From: Bolinopsis microptera
Lineage: Eukaryota > Ctenophora > Tentaculata > Lobata > Bolinopsidae
Assembly: GCF_026151205.1 (NCBI RefSeq)
Contig: NC_087077.1
Location: 20,147,975 to 20,211,974 of the forward strand
DNA length: 64,000 nucleotides
Direction: 5' to 3'
Numbering within the stretch: the first letter of the stretch is position 1; each line of letters starts with the position of its first letter. The notes beneath the pieces were generated by a model, which saw only the letters and a list, made by a program, of their open reading frames with translations, made no database searches and had not been told where the DNA came from. Below, piece after piece: positions 1 through 11,224 of this stretch. The position numbers and the translations under genes were made by a program.

Positions 1-347
1 AAAAGTGGTCGAAAGGTTCTTTTGACATTACCGTTGCACTTTTGCAGATAAGAACATGCCAGAGCTAGGGCTGCAGAACTAGTAGTGTAACTATGGTAAC
101 TAGTAGTGTTACAGGCCCTAGCAGAGTCAGGGTCAAAAGCCAAATTAAGTAACAAAAGTAGAAGCTTGTCTATCAATCGACATAAAGTATCCGAAAAGGG
201 ATAGCTGTATGACATTTTTAACTGCTTTTGACGACCAACGGGCAATGAACTAACAAGAGAGTAATCAGAGGAAAGATTAACGAGCAACAATTAAAACATT
301 TGATACAAGTTTCCTAACCTCTAATAGTATTATTTGCCATCTTTAGC

Positions 348-415
348 CTACAAAACTAAAACACTAAGGTAACTAGTAGTGTAACTATGGTAACTACAAA
401 ACTAAAACACTAAGG
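348..415. repeat. 22-bp direct repeat flanking an X-box-like palindrome
   Basis: The 22 bases at 348-369 recur exactly at 394-415. Between them lies a 24-bp insert that contains GTAACTATGGTAAC (381-394). This is a two-copy array with a 46-bp period, or an insertion with a long target duplication. Confidence 0.9.
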
Positions 416-604
416 GATCAAATTTCTTGACTCCAGTACCAGATGTTGTTAAAAGTGAGTGAACAGAAAACACGATGTGCTAAAGTTAAACTATGCGCAA
501 TACAGCTGCCCAATGCCCATATAACAGCTTTACAATGTCTAATGTCTATACTTATGTAACGTAGGTTCTGTAAATAGAAGTTTGAATACATTGTGAGAGT
601 AAAC

Positions 605-678
605 TGTAAACATGGTAACTATTAGTGTAACTATGGTAACTAGTAGTGTAACTATGGTAACTAGTAGTATGGTAACTG
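605..678. repeat. Short 21-bp tandem array (X-box family)
   Basis: About three copies of a 21-bp unit containing GTAACTATGGTAAC followed by TAGTAGT. The same unit forms the spacer of the arrays at 3210-6190 and 48057-49640. Confidence 0.85.
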
Positions 679-1170
679 TTTACATGGCCTGACCTACCTG
701 GAGTAGTTACTAATTCACAAACTCAAAGTAATTGCTCAACAAACGTAATGATGAACTTTAAAGACCGTTACTATTGTTTGTACTAGCTATAATGGTAGTA
801 CAGTTACGGAATGTATTTGTATCGACGGTCCGCGAAGTTATCAAAAAGAACCAGAATTCATAATTATTACATTACGCAATTCACTTGGAAGCCTTAGGGT
901 GGGCTTACGGCTCATGACCGCATACATAACCATGATACGTACCTCTAGAAAATATCGATGCTCTAACAGGTATACAAATCTTTTCTCTCGGCAAGGCCGA
1001 GCAACAAACTATAACAAACTATAACATAAACTATAACTATAACATAAAGCAAAACTTACCCAACAAAAAGTCCTTGAATCGGTGCACACCTCCCAAACAG
1101 CCTGTAGATAGCGAATCTGTTCTCGGAGTACGCGCGTTACGAAAACCTCGAAATTGGCAGGAACATGTTG

Positions 1171-1262
1171 CCACGTGACCCTAATTGAGACCAATGAGGG
1201 GGTTGCCCTGGTAACGCGTGATCTACCTGGGACTCCAATAGGAGGGTGGCAGGGTCACGTGG
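1171..1262. repeat. 12-bp inverted repeat with E-box core
   Basis: CCACGTGACCCT (1171-1182) is exactly inverted at 1251-1262, with a 68-bp spacer that holds GTTGCCCTGGTAAC, another X-box-like palindrome. It may be a small fold-back element or a paired regulatory site; no gene is attached. Confidence 0.6.
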
Positions 1263-1875
1263 GTTGCTGAGCAACGCTGGTTGGTCCTGCAGTTAGAGTT
1301 CTCTATCCTTTAGGGAAAGCTGGGATTTATGAGCTCTATGTCATGCACAGCGTAAATCCAGAGCCGATTAATTGCGGATAATCCTGCATATTTGCATGGT
1401 AATGTACATGTAAATATAAATGGATCTTGGTTGTCGGGTTTGTCACTTGATACCGGGTGACCCACCAACTAAGTGCAGAAACATTGACTCTTCCTGAACT
1501 GTGGCACATTTTACCAGGTTCTGAGGTCACGAGTAGTAAGCAAGCGGGGATGAGCTGACTGCTGATGTTGAAGCTATCTGCGCACAAATATTTCTAACAT
1601 AGATCAAACTCCTACTTAAAAACTAGACTATCTGATTCCCAGATGAAATAGTTATGACAAAATATCCATTCTCAAGCAGCCAGACTTTAAGGGAGCCGAG
1701 CTATGGTAACTAGTAGTGTAACTATGGTAACTAGAATCTAAAGCGGATATTCAGTTTAAACGCACGTACCGGCGTCTCCAGAAGATTACGCAGTGTTGTA
1801 AAAATAGTGGGAGGAGTAAAACTAGGTGGAGGTCGGGTCTAGAGTAGTAGTAAGAGTAAGTAAGAGAATTTTGGG

Positions 1876-1916
1876 GGAGGCACACGGCGGTACTGACTGT
1901 ACCGCCGTGTACCTCC
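1876..1916. other. GC-rich hairpin
   Basis: ACACGGCGGTAC (1882-1893) pairs perfectly with 1899-1910 around a 5-base loop. After one mismatch the stem continues for five more pairs (GGAGG with CCTCC). It is unusually GC-rich for this AT-rich region. Function unknown. Confidence 0.75.
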
Positions 1917-2267
1917 GCCTAGGTACTGTACTTAGCTTTAGCCGTTCTCTTATCCCAATAAACGTTCAATAGCCTTGAGTAACTTGTAGTTTGTCGGGAA
2001 TTTTTAGTTGTAATTTATCAATATATAATTATAATAACTGGTTTAAGTAGTAAGTGAACAAGCTTTGTTTATTTATTTTATGCACATTGATATCAGTTCC
2101 AAAATATAACACGGACTTTATGATTGTTTAATTTTAAAATCGTAATCCCAGAATGTATCTGTCGGCAATCAGTAATAGTAATACATACCGATGAGGCCTT
2201 CTAAACCGCTACCGGATCATCAATTAAAATTCAGGCGATTTCATATGTGGTTTCCAAGTAAATGAAT

Positions 2268-2462
2268 CGTCTCTGGTCGCGCTATATCTCTTTCTCTCTC
2301 TCTCTGTTCTGGTCGCGCTATATATCGCTCTCTCTCTCTCTCTCTCTGTTCTGGTCGCGCTATATCTCTCTCTCTGTTCTGGTCGCGCTATATCTCTTTC
2401 TCTCTCTCTGTTCTGGTCGCGCTATATCTCTCTCTCTCTGTTCTGCAGGTCGCGCTATATCC
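2268..2462. repeat. CT-rich minisatellite
   Basis: About six copies of a unit of roughly 30 bp made of CTGGTCGCGCTATAT followed by a variable (TC)n run. The open frame at 2262-2543 is a by-product of the repeat. Confidence 0.85.
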
Positions 2463-3209
2463 GATCACAATAGTTCCACTTCAGTACAGCCATTCATGCC
2501 GCTGTGCCTCATGGCCACATTTCTACTGAGCTTCCACGAGTGATGGCACCTTTAGTTTTACATTGGTGACCATTATTTTATCAGTTTTAAAGGCAAGGTT
2601 ACAGCAAGGATGGAAGTCAAGCAGGGTGGCGCCAAAGGGTCCATTAGTGATGCAGATGATGCAGATGATGACTAGTCACTTATGGTTGGACCGGAACAGT
2701 TGTCTATGCACTCCTTCATAATAACATAATATTACGTTTATAAAGAGCTTAATTAACTGCAAGTCATCCAGGGGGTCGCGCTATTCAACTACTTTGAGAA
2801 TTACCGGAAGCTTGCTGGTTTCCTGTCATCTGCATTTTGACTAAAGATCACCCAAATGACTGTGTTTTGGCTCATGCTTATCAATTATCCATGGTTAATA
2901 GTTATGAAGCTTAAACTTCATGTCGCTTACCTTAAATATTCCTTTCAATTTTCTTGTAGCCGTAAACATTCTGCCATTCCCCAAACTTTGAACAATTAGC
3001 AAACATACCGATATTTCATGCCTGAAATACCGCTAAGCTACAGCCAAGCCTTCGGTAATTACCGTTTTATCCTAATTCAAAACAGTTTGTAGCAGGTAAA
3101 TTATAAAAACAGTATAGTTTCCAGACTCCGACTAATATAATAATACTCCCGTTACTTCAGATAAGCTGCTCATTTAGTTCATAATCCCCGCTCTTATCGT
3201 ATCAGAGGG
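2463..3209. other. Unique intergenic sequence
   Basis: No gene, RNA gene or repeat recognised on either strand. It ends in the first degenerate copies of the following array. Confidence 0.5.
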
Positions 3210-6190
3210 AGATAGTAGTGGTTGTAGTAGCTGGAGATATGTAACTATGGTAACTAGTAGTGTTACGATGGTAACTAGTAGTTGTTGTAGTAGTTGGAGA
3301 TATGTAACTATGGTAACTAGTAGTGTAACTATAGTAACTAGTAGTTGTAGTAGTAGTAGCTGGAGATATGTAACTATGGTAACTAGTAGTGTTACTATAG
3401 TAACTAGTAGTTGTTGTAGTAGCTGGAGATATGTAACTATGGTAACTAGTAGTGTTACTATAGTAACTAGTAGTTGTAGTAGTAGTAGCTGGAGATATGT
3501 AACTATGGTAACTAGTAGTGTTACTATAGTAACTAGTAGTTGTTGTAGTAGCTGGAGATATGTAACTATGGTAACTAGTAGTGTAACTATAGTAACTAGT
3601 AGTTGTAGTAGTAGTAGCTGGAGATATGTAACTATGGTAACTAGTAGTGTTACTATAGTAACTAGTAGTTGTTGTAGTAGCTGGAGATATGTAACTATGG
3701 TAACTAGTAGTGTTACTATAGTAACTAGTAGTTGTAGTAGTATAGCTGGAGATATGTAACTATAGTAACTAGTAGTGTTACTATGGTAACTAGTAGTTGT
3801 TGTAGTAGCTGGAGATATGAAACTATGGTAACTAGTAGTGTTACTATAGTAACTAGTAGTTGTAGTAGTATAGCTGGAGATATGTAACTATAGTAACTAG
3901 TAGTGTTACTATAGTAACTAGTAGTTGTTGTAGTAGTTGGAGATATGTAACTATGGTAACTAGTAGTGTTACTATAGTAACTAGTAGTTGTTGTAGTAGC
4001 TGGAGATATGTAACTATGGTAACTAGTAGTGTAACTATAGTAACTAGTAGTTGTAGTAGTAGTAGCTGGAGATATGTAATTATGGTAACTAGTAGTGTTA
4101 CTATAGTAACTAGTAGTTGTTGTAGTAGCTGGAGATATGTAACTATGGTAACTAGTAGTGTTACTATAGTAACTAGTAGTTGTAGTAGTATAGCTGGAGA
4201 TATGTAACTATGGTAACTAGTAGTGTTACTATAGTAACTAGTAGTTGCTGTAGCAGCTGGAGATATGTAACTATGGTAACTAGTAGTGTTACTATAGTAA
4301 CTAGTAGTTGTAGTAGTATAGCTGGAGATATGTAACTATGGTAACTAGTAGTGTTACTATAGTAACTAGTAGTTGCTGTAGCAGCTGGAGATATGTAACT
4401 ATGGTAACTAGTAGTGTTACTATAGTAACTAGTAGTTGTTGTAGTAGCTGGAGATATGTAACTATGGTAACTAGTAGTGTTACTATAGTAACTAGTAGTT
4501 GTTGTAGTAGTTGGAGATATGTAACTATGGTAACTAGTAGTGTTACTATAGTAACTAGTAGTTGTTGTAGTAGCTGGAGATATGTAACTATAGTAACAAG
4601 TAGTGTTACTATAGTAACTAGTAGTGTTACTATGGTAACTAGTAGTGTTACTATAGTAACTAGTAGTTGTTGTAGTAGCTGGAGATATGTAACTATAGTA
4701 ACTAGTAGTGTTACTATAGTAACTAGTAGTAGTAGCTGGAGATATGTAACTATGGTAACTAGTAGTGTTACTATAGTAACTAGTAGTTGCTGTAGTAGCT
4801 GGAGATATGTAACTATGGTAACTAGTAGTGTTACTATAGTGACTAGTAGTTGTTGTAGTAGTTGGAGATATGTAACTATGGTAACTAGTAGTGTTACTAT
4901 AGTAACTAGTAGTTGTTGTAGTAGCTGGAGATATGTAACTATGGTAACTAGTAGTGTTACTATAGTAACTAGTAGTTGTTGTAGTAGCTGGAGATATGTA
5001 ACTATGGTAACTAGTAGTGTTACTATAGTAACTAGTAGTTGTTGTAGTAGCTGGAGATATGTAACTATGGTAACTAGTAGTGTTACTATAGTAACTAGTA
5101 GTTGTAGTAGTATAGCTGGAGATATGTAACTATGGTAACTAGTAGTGTTACTATAGTAACTAGTAGTTGCTGTAGTAGCTGGAGATATGTAACTATGGTA
5201 ACTAGTAGTGTTACTATAGTAACTAGTAGTTGTAGTAGTAGCTGGAGATATGTAACTATGGTAACTAGTAGTGTTACTATAGTAACTAGTAGTTGCTGTA
5301 GCAGCTGAAGATATGTAACTATGGTAACTAGTAGTGTTACTATAGTAACTAGTAGTTGTTGTAGTAGCTGGAGATATGTAACTATGGTAACTAGTAGTGT
5401 TACTATAGTAACTAGTAGTTGTTGTAGTAGTTGGAGATATGTAACTATGGTAACTAGTAGTGTTACTATAGTAACTAGTAGTTGTTGTAGTAGCTGGAGA
5501 TATGTAACTATAGTAACAAGTAGTGTTACTATAGTAACTAGTAGTGTTACTATGGTAACTAGTAGTGTTACTATAGTAACTAGTAGTTGTTGTAGTAGCT
5601 GGAGATATGTAACTATAGTAACTAGTAGTGTTACTATAGTAACTAGTAGTAGTAGCTGGAGATATGTAACTATGGTAACTAGTAGTGTTACTATAGTAAC
5701 TAGTAGTTGCTGTAGTAGCTGGAGATATGTAACTATGGTAACTAGTAGTGTTACTATAGTGACTAGTAGTTGTTGTAGTAGTTGGAGATATGTAACTATG
5801 GTAACTAGTAGTGTTACTATAGTAACTAGTAGTTGTTGTAGTAGCTGGAGATATGTAACTATGGTAACTAGTAGTGTAACTATAGTAACTAGTAGTGTAA
5901 CTATGGTAACTAGTAGTGTTACTATAGTAACTAGTAGTTGTTGTAGTAGCTGGAGATATGTAACTATGGTAACTAGTAGTGTTACTATAGTAACTAGTAG
6001 TTGTTGTAGTAGCTGGAGATATGTAACTATGGTAACTAGTAGTGTTACTATAGTAACTAGTAGTTGCTGCTGGAGATATGTAACTATGGTAACTAGTAGT
6101 GTTACTATAGTAACTAGTAGTGTACCTAACTATGGTAACTAGTAGTGTTACTATGGTAACTAGTAGCTGTTGTAGTAGTTGGAGATATAA
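3210..6190. repeat. 63-bp minisatellite with two X-box-like palindromes per unit
   Basis: Roughly 45 copies of a 63-bp unit (with 66-bp and shorter variants). Each contains GTAACTATGGTAAC and usually the perfect palindrome GTTACTATAGTAAC, separated by ACTAGTAGT. Because 63 is a multiple of three, several frames stay open on both strands, giving spurious proteins of up to 636 residues rich in VTSS or TTSYYS. A higher-order period of 920 bp is visible: the rare variants TAACAAG (4594 and 5514) and GTGACTAG (4839 and 5759) recur at that spacing. Confidence 0.95.
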
Positions 6191-6520
6191 CTGCTGGAGA
6201 TAATGAGCCATTATATATCTGCAGCGGTTATCTCCGCATTAGCTAGTTAGCTTCCATTAAAGTGCTCGTGTACACGTTAAGATACACGTCAGTGCCTTGT
6301 GACCAACAGCTCTTTGCTAATATCAGGACGCATCCTGCTCGTATAACTTATTACTTTCTGCGTACATAGTTCGCAGTATTCTTACTGTGCTTACTACAGG
6401 GATCTGCTCTGAGTCTGTATATTTGCGGTCATCACATCCGACAAATCGTCCATACCGGACAACTTATATCTGATAAGTTTATAATTTATCAGCATTCCGA
6501 CGTTTAGTCGACCAAGTTTA
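6191..6520. other. Unique sequence upstream of the EF-hand gene
   Basis: No repeat or reading frame of note. It could hold the promoter and a 5' exon of the EF-hand gene; I see no convincing TATA box or splice donor. Confidence 0.4.
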
Positions 6521-6960
6521 GTCAGAGTTTTACATTGCTGAAGTGCTAGCTCTCTCTGTCCTCAAAGTTTTACATTACTGAAGTGCTAGCTCTGTCCTAA
6601 GAGTTTTACATTACTGAAGTGCTAGCTCTGTCCTCAGAGTTTTACATTGCTGAAGTGCTAGCTCTGTCTGCATCAGAGTTTTACATTGCTGAAGTGCTAG
6701 CTCTGTCTGCATCAAAGTTTTACATTGCTGAAGTGCTAGCTCTGTCCTCAGAGTTTTACATTGCTGAAGTACTAGCTCTGTCCTCAGAGTTTTACATTGC
6801 TGAAGTGCTAGCTCTGTCCTCAGAGTTTTACATTGCTGAAGTGCTAGCTCTGTCCTCAGAGTTTTACATTGCTGAAGTGCTAGCTCTGTCCTCAGAGTTT
6901 TACATTGCTGAAGTGCTAGCTCTGTCCTCAAAGTTTTACATTGCTGGAGTGCTAGCTCTA
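6521..6960. repeat. 36-bp minisatellite carrying a splice-acceptor-like motif
   Basis: About twelve copies of a 36-bp unit (some 39 bp) that includes GCTAGCTCTGTCCTCAG followed by AGTTTTACATTGCTGAAGT. The last copy degenerates into CTCTATCTGCCTCAG directly before the EF-hand exon. Every unit thus carries a pyrimidine tract plus CAG that resembles the sequence at the exon edge. The open frames on both strands here are repeat artefacts. Confidence 0.92.
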
Positions 6961-6976
6961 TCTGCCTCAGGACACT

Positions 6977-7483
6977 ATGACGGGTATGACCGCTACCTAC
7001 AAGGGGCCGGTGTCAGCTATGGAGTACCTGGGAATCAAGGTGAAGCTGACAAACGAGGAGGAACAGGAAATAAAGGACTTCTTCACTAGATACGACACTG
7101 ATGATAACGGCATGTTGGATCTGGAGGAGCTACAGAAACTGTTCGCTAACTTCAACGTGGTGGCGCTGCAGGACGACATTAAAGCGTTCTTCGAGCGAGT
7201 AGACAAGGACAAGGACGGCACAGTGGACTATGATGAGTTGATGACGTATATAGAGGAGATACTGGCTGAGAAGTACACTAGTGAGGACATAGAGAGCGCG
7301 TTTAATCTGATAGATGAGGATGGGAGTGGGGAGGTGTCGCACGAGGAGGTGGCCGTTGCCATGGCGAAGGCGGACGTGGGGATTCCTCATGATGAGATAT
7401 TGTATTTGTTGGAGGAGGCGGATCTTAATAGAGATGGGACTATCAGTTTCTCAGAGTTTAGGAGCATTCTCTTTGGACTGTGA
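6977..7483 (+). CDS. Calmodulin/troponin C-like protein with four EF-hands
   Basis: The protein has 168 residues and is a probable calcium sensor of the calmodulin/troponin C superfamily. Four EF-hand loops are visible, all with acidic residues at loop positions 1, 3 and 12 and glycine at 6: residues 40-51 (DTDDNGMLDLEE), 76-87 (DKDKDGTVDYDE), 113-124 (DEDGSGEVSHEE) and 149-160 (DLNRDGTISFSE). All four should bind calcium, unlike many troponin Cs. An N-terminal extension of about 25 residues precedes helix 1. The ATG at 6977 is chosen because an in-frame TAG lies at 6953; the methionine at residue 4 is an alternative. The sequence just upstream, CTGCCTCAG ending at 6970, is a good 3' splice site, so this may be a last exon beginning at 6971 with a six-base leader. 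Calmodulin proper is about 149 residues and more conserved; whether the target is muscle or cytoskeleton cannot be told. Confidence 0.93.
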   Translation: MTGMTATYKGPVSAMEYLGIKVKLTNEEEQEIKDFFTRYDTDDNGMLDLEELQKLFANFNVVALQDDIKAFFERVDKDKDGTVDYDELMTYIEEILAEKYTSEDIESAFNLIDEDGSGEVSHEEVAVAMAKADVGIPHDEILYLLEEADLNRDGTISFSEFRSILFGL

Positions 7484-7760
7484 AGAGAAAAAGTAATAGA
7501 GTTGGAATTCTTAGTTGACAAAAGTGGAAAGGAGAAGTAATTTTAACTCCTTCAGTAAACATGAGGTTAAACACTTGAGTCGGTGTTGTTAACAGCTTTG
7601 AAATTCGTCGAATTGAATATTGATCAGTTTGTTTGACCTTGATAATTTGAAACTCTGAAAAGATGTGAGATTTTTTATAGAACTTAATTATTCTTCAACG
7701 GCAAATTGCCGTGGCAGTCGCTGAATGTGGCAGAGTTAAGAATACGATTTATATAATATC

Positions 7761-7766
7761 AATAAA
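7761..7766 (+). other. Possible polyadenylation signal of the EF-hand gene
   Basis: AATAAA about 280 bases after the stop codon, in AT-rich sequence. It is the first good signal I see downstream. Confidence 0.45.
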
Positions 7767-8012
7767 TATAATCAGTTCCATAATGAACGGACAGGTAAAA
7801 TGCACAACCTTTTATCTGATTCTAAGAATTATTTAGACTATTAGAGACGTGTAAGACTAAAATGAATTGAACTTGAAGTAGGTTAGATTCTTGCGTTGAA
7901 TTTTATTGATTTGTAAAATGACTGTCTTTGAATTTGTACTAAAGGACGAATATTATACTAACATAAATTGAAAAACGTGAAATCGTGTCAATTAAACTCC
8001 CGGCTAGCCGGC

Positions 8013-8047
8013 ACGTAACGCGTCACCATGGTAACGTAACGCGTCAC
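8013..8047. repeat. 14-bp direct repeat across an X-box-like palindrome
   Basis: ACGTAACGCGTCAC occurs at 8013-8026 and 8034-8047, a 21-bp period. The junction creates GTCACCATGGTAAC (8022-8035), which is close to the X-box consensus. Confidence 0.88.
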
Positions 8048-8627
8048 GTGATCGACTACGAGATGGAGCCTTTGTTCTATACTAGCTAGACGGCACTTAT
8101 ATGTTTTAAATCACCCCCTCCGGGCACTTTCTGAGTACGGGATATCGAGAGATGCTAAACTGGGGAGAAGTTGTAATTTTGTTATTTATGGTCTAATAAG
8201 TCAAATTAAGCTGAAAAAGTTCGAATATGTTTTTATTTGAGCAGGATTGTTGCCAGGTACAGGATTATACCTCAAGTATGCTGTATGACAGAGCCTCACG
8301 TGCTATTTAATTATTAATATGAACTTCTTTCTCACAATGGAGCGTGCGGCAACTATAACTATAAGGAAATAACTAAAACAAAAATCTTCTCACTTGATCT
8401 GACTCTCGTAGACCCTGTAGGGACCCTTGTTTAGCCTTAGGGTTCTGTTGTCATGTTTTGTAGTTTTTGTAACACAAGTCGTCAAACTTTCACATAAACC
8501 CACTTTAGTCTACCTTATCGGACCTTATTTGGACGGACATTAATTGAACGCTGGAGGCCCTTACGTTCATCTTAATGTCCGTTCAAATAAAGTCCGTTCA
8601 TTTAAGGTCCGTCCAAGTTAAAGTCCG

Positions 8628-9160
8628 TTGAATTTTTTTCAAACATTTTTCCACTTTGAACTTTTTGTCCAAAATATGACAACTATGAGAACTTTATTAT
8701 GCCTTAAGTTAACGAAGGAAAGGTTCTCCTTGGTCTGCCAGAAAACTCTACTAGTATATGAGGTTTTCAAGGGTCACTTGGCGGAAAAAGTCAACGGAAT
8801 TATGGCACTCAACAACATAGTTCATGAGTTAGTCCCCGCCAACATGACAAACTTTTTCCAGCCTCTAGATATTACGGTAAATCGTGTTGCCAAGGACATT
8901 GTCCGACGTTGTTATAGTTCATATTACTCAGGGGATGTAATGAAACAGTGCTAGGAAAACTCCAAGTGATTAAGGTTAACCTTAAGTTGTCTAAGATAAA
9001 ACCACTTCACGCCGAATGGCTTGTAAAAGTTAACACTGAAATGCAGGACCGGGGTAGTTTGATAAAAAAAAGGTTTCCATAAAGCTAGAAATCACTGATG
9101 CTTTAAGCATGGACTATTTCATGCACGAAAACCCATTTGATGAAGATGATGTGTGATATT
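8628..9160 (+). pseudogene. Transposase C-terminal fragment (DDE_1/pogo-like)
   Basis: The open frame 8628-8954 ends with a block typical of pogo/Tigger-like DDE transposases: LLVYEVFKGHLAEKV, then VPANMTNFFQPLDITVN. The PLD aspartate matches the third catalytic acid. The position normally held by the second aspartate (in the V-FDVF-type motif) is glutamate here, so it may be inactive. After a stop at 8952-8954 similarity resumes in other frames, with a KPLHAEW-like segment near 9000 and an ITDAL-like segment near 9090. The N-terminal DNA-binding region and first catalytic acid are missing. Confidence 0.75.
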
Positions 9161-9534
9161 AGACACTGATCATGTACACATATTTTAAGATTTTTACTGC
9201 TTAACGACTGCTATTCTTACTTACTGTATAAAAAATGGATTTAAAAATCAAACCTTGATTACGTAATATAGGGGGGTCGGTCTTGATTACGGTTGATTAC
9301 GGAGGGGGGGGGGGGGGTAAAAATTGCCAAAATATTGATTACGTAATATGTGAACGACCCCTTAATAGTACAACTTTATTGAAATGACAACATAATAGAA
9401 GAGTATTAAAATATTTTTCTAAGATCAAAATGTCAATAAGTTCCGCGCCGTCTATTGTCCTTTGAGTTTGAACCCGCTAGTATATAGTAGCAACAAATGA
9501 TAAAACTAAGTAAGTAAATTTGATAATACATTTT

Positions 9535-9925
9535 TGAACTTAAAAAGGTTCTATACTGCGGTCGGCTGCTGTAATGTAATATATTGAGTGTTGAGTATTA
9601 AGATGCTTATATTATATGCTATTGTTTTAGTAACAATAAATAGTAGGTTTTCGTAACAAAAAATTTAAAAATAAAAATTGTACGTTGAACTTAAAACTGT
9701 TCTGTATTGCGGTCGGCTGCTGCAATGTAATATATTGAGTATTGAGTATTGAGATGCTTATATTATATGCTATTGTTTTAGTAACAATAAATAGTAGGTT
9801 TTCGTAAAAATAAAATACAAAAATAAAAATTGTACGTTGAACTTAAAACTGTTCTGTATTGCGGTCGGCTGCTGCAATGTAATATATTGAGTGTTGAGTA
9901 TTGAAATGCTTATATTATATGCTAT
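9535..9925. repeat. About 145-bp unit repeated three times inside the pogo-like element
   Basis: Each unit contains GCGGTCGGCTGCTG followed by AATGTAATATATTGAGT and TTATATTATATGCTATTG. The copies start near 9540, 9690 and 9840. The frame 9770-9952 on the minus strand is a by-product. Confidence 0.85.
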
Positions 9926-10094
9926 TGTATTAAAAATGGATTTAAAGATCATTAGCTGGTATAAAAAAACGTCAAAGAAATGAAAAAAATTCGGATTTTT
10001 GATGGTTTTGAATGCCTTCTAGCGTTCATATTAATGTCCGTTCATAATAATGTCCGTTCATTTAATGTCCGTCCAAATAAGGTCCGATAAGGTA

Positions 10095-11150
10095 TACTAT
10101 CTGCAGATTGCAGTGGAATGATACTAGCGACAGTCGGTACAGTGTACAAACCTAAACCATTCCCAATTACTAGCAGATTATACTGTGTATATAAATTATA
10201 ATTTTTGTTGTCTTTTTTAGCTGTGGTAATTAAAACTGAATTTAATGAAATGGAGCGTAAATGTGATGTTTAACCGTGCGTATCGACAGATTACCGAATT
10301 ACTGTCACTTTTAATCTGACAATTTGATGACCTGTTAAATTAAATCTTACAAATTCAAGGAAATGATCATAACAGTAATTATAATCAATGACCTTTCTAG
10401 GCATTTGAATTTTAGCGACTAAATATAAACAGAGATTACTAGATTAGTGAGATAATACCAGTAATATGGGTATGCGTGGACAATGTCCACCTAGAGGGGG
10501 CTCAATAACACAAACTGATGGCTGAGCAAGTAGGGAAAGCTGACTGAGCTGACTACTCAAGCTTACTGAGCTGACTACTGATACAAAATAAAAATAGTGG
10601 TCGCTATTAGATCATCTCCCCCAATCAGCAGAAACAAGAAATTGTTTCAATACTTGTAGTTGTAACATTGATAAACCCTGAAATATATATAGTATAGCAA
10701 CAATATACCCTGAAATCAGCACAGATAATGAACTGATGGACAAGGGAGTATTTAAGTCTGTTAAATATGGAGAGCAGCCATGAAACATGCATTGCAGGGG
10801 GACTACCTTCAATAAAGTGGTTCGTTGCTACTTGAAAGTCAATCATTGGATCCCATCAGGAGCCGAGATCAAAAATTTCACCAAACCGCCTATCGTAATT
10901 CCATATAGCCAACTTGCTGTAGAAAGTTATGCCCATAGATTGGCGATGAAACAAATTTTGTGGGGTTTTTTAGGCTCTATATTTTAATTTAACCAACCTA
11001 CATTGAGAACTTATCTTTTTAAATTTGATCACAGATGGTTCCAGATACATTTTATCTCCCATACAGTTAAACAAGGAACTGAAACTACTAGGTTCCGTAC
11101 AGACTCAACTCTGCACCCATGTCAATATGTTCATTATCTTGATTTATACT
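10095..11150. other. AT-rich intergenic DNA
   Basis: Several short open frames (10612-10846 minus, 10787-10987 plus, 11025-11240 plus) have no recognisable domain. No RNA gene seen. Confidence 0.45.
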
Positions 11151-11224
11151 ATACTACAAGTAACTACTAGTTACTATAGTTACACTACTAGTTACCATAG
11201 TTACTTATATCTCCCATACTATAC
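11151..11224. repeat. Left remnant of the 70-bp minisatellite split by the LTR element
   Basis: One unit of the array that continues at 20350. It contains GTTACTATAGTTAC and GTTACCATAGTTAC and ends in ATAC, the target-site duplication of the LTR element. Confidence 0.93.

Larger units (their letters stand above)
1..2267. other. Intergenic DNA with scattered X-box-like palindromes
   Basis: No gene recognised. The stretch carries isolated or short runs of the 21-bp motif TAACTATGGTAACTAGTAGTG (near 85-111, 370-394, 605-678 and 1702-1735), which is the core of the large array that starts at 3210. Open frames at 1009-1194 and 1336-1587 (minus) show no recognisable domain. A hairpin and an inverted repeat are listed separately. 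Confidence 0.6.
7484..8510. other. 3' flank of the EF-hand gene and intergenic DNA
   Basis: No second gene seen. Contains the palindrome CCGGCTAGCCGG (7999-8010 region) and the nascent X-box duplication at 8013-8047. Confidence 0.5.
8513..10092. mobile_element. pogo/Tc1-mariner-type DNA transposon, degenerate
   Basis: Terminal inverted repeats begin CCTTATCGGACCTTATTTGG at 8513 and match the complement of the end at 10092 over about 38 bp with one mismatch. The element is flanked by TA on both sides (8511-8512 and 10093-10094), the target duplication of the Tc1/mariner/pogo superfamily. Subterminal copies of GTCCGTTCA lie at both ends. Inside are a transposase C-terminal fragment (8628-9160) and a threefold repeat (9535-9925). 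At 1.58 kb with a broken coding region it cannot move by itself. Confidence 0.85.

Noticed and set aside
4301..6211. 636-residue frame on the minus strand
   Set aside because: It is the 63-bp repeat read through; the frame changes phase within the protein and frames are open on both strands.
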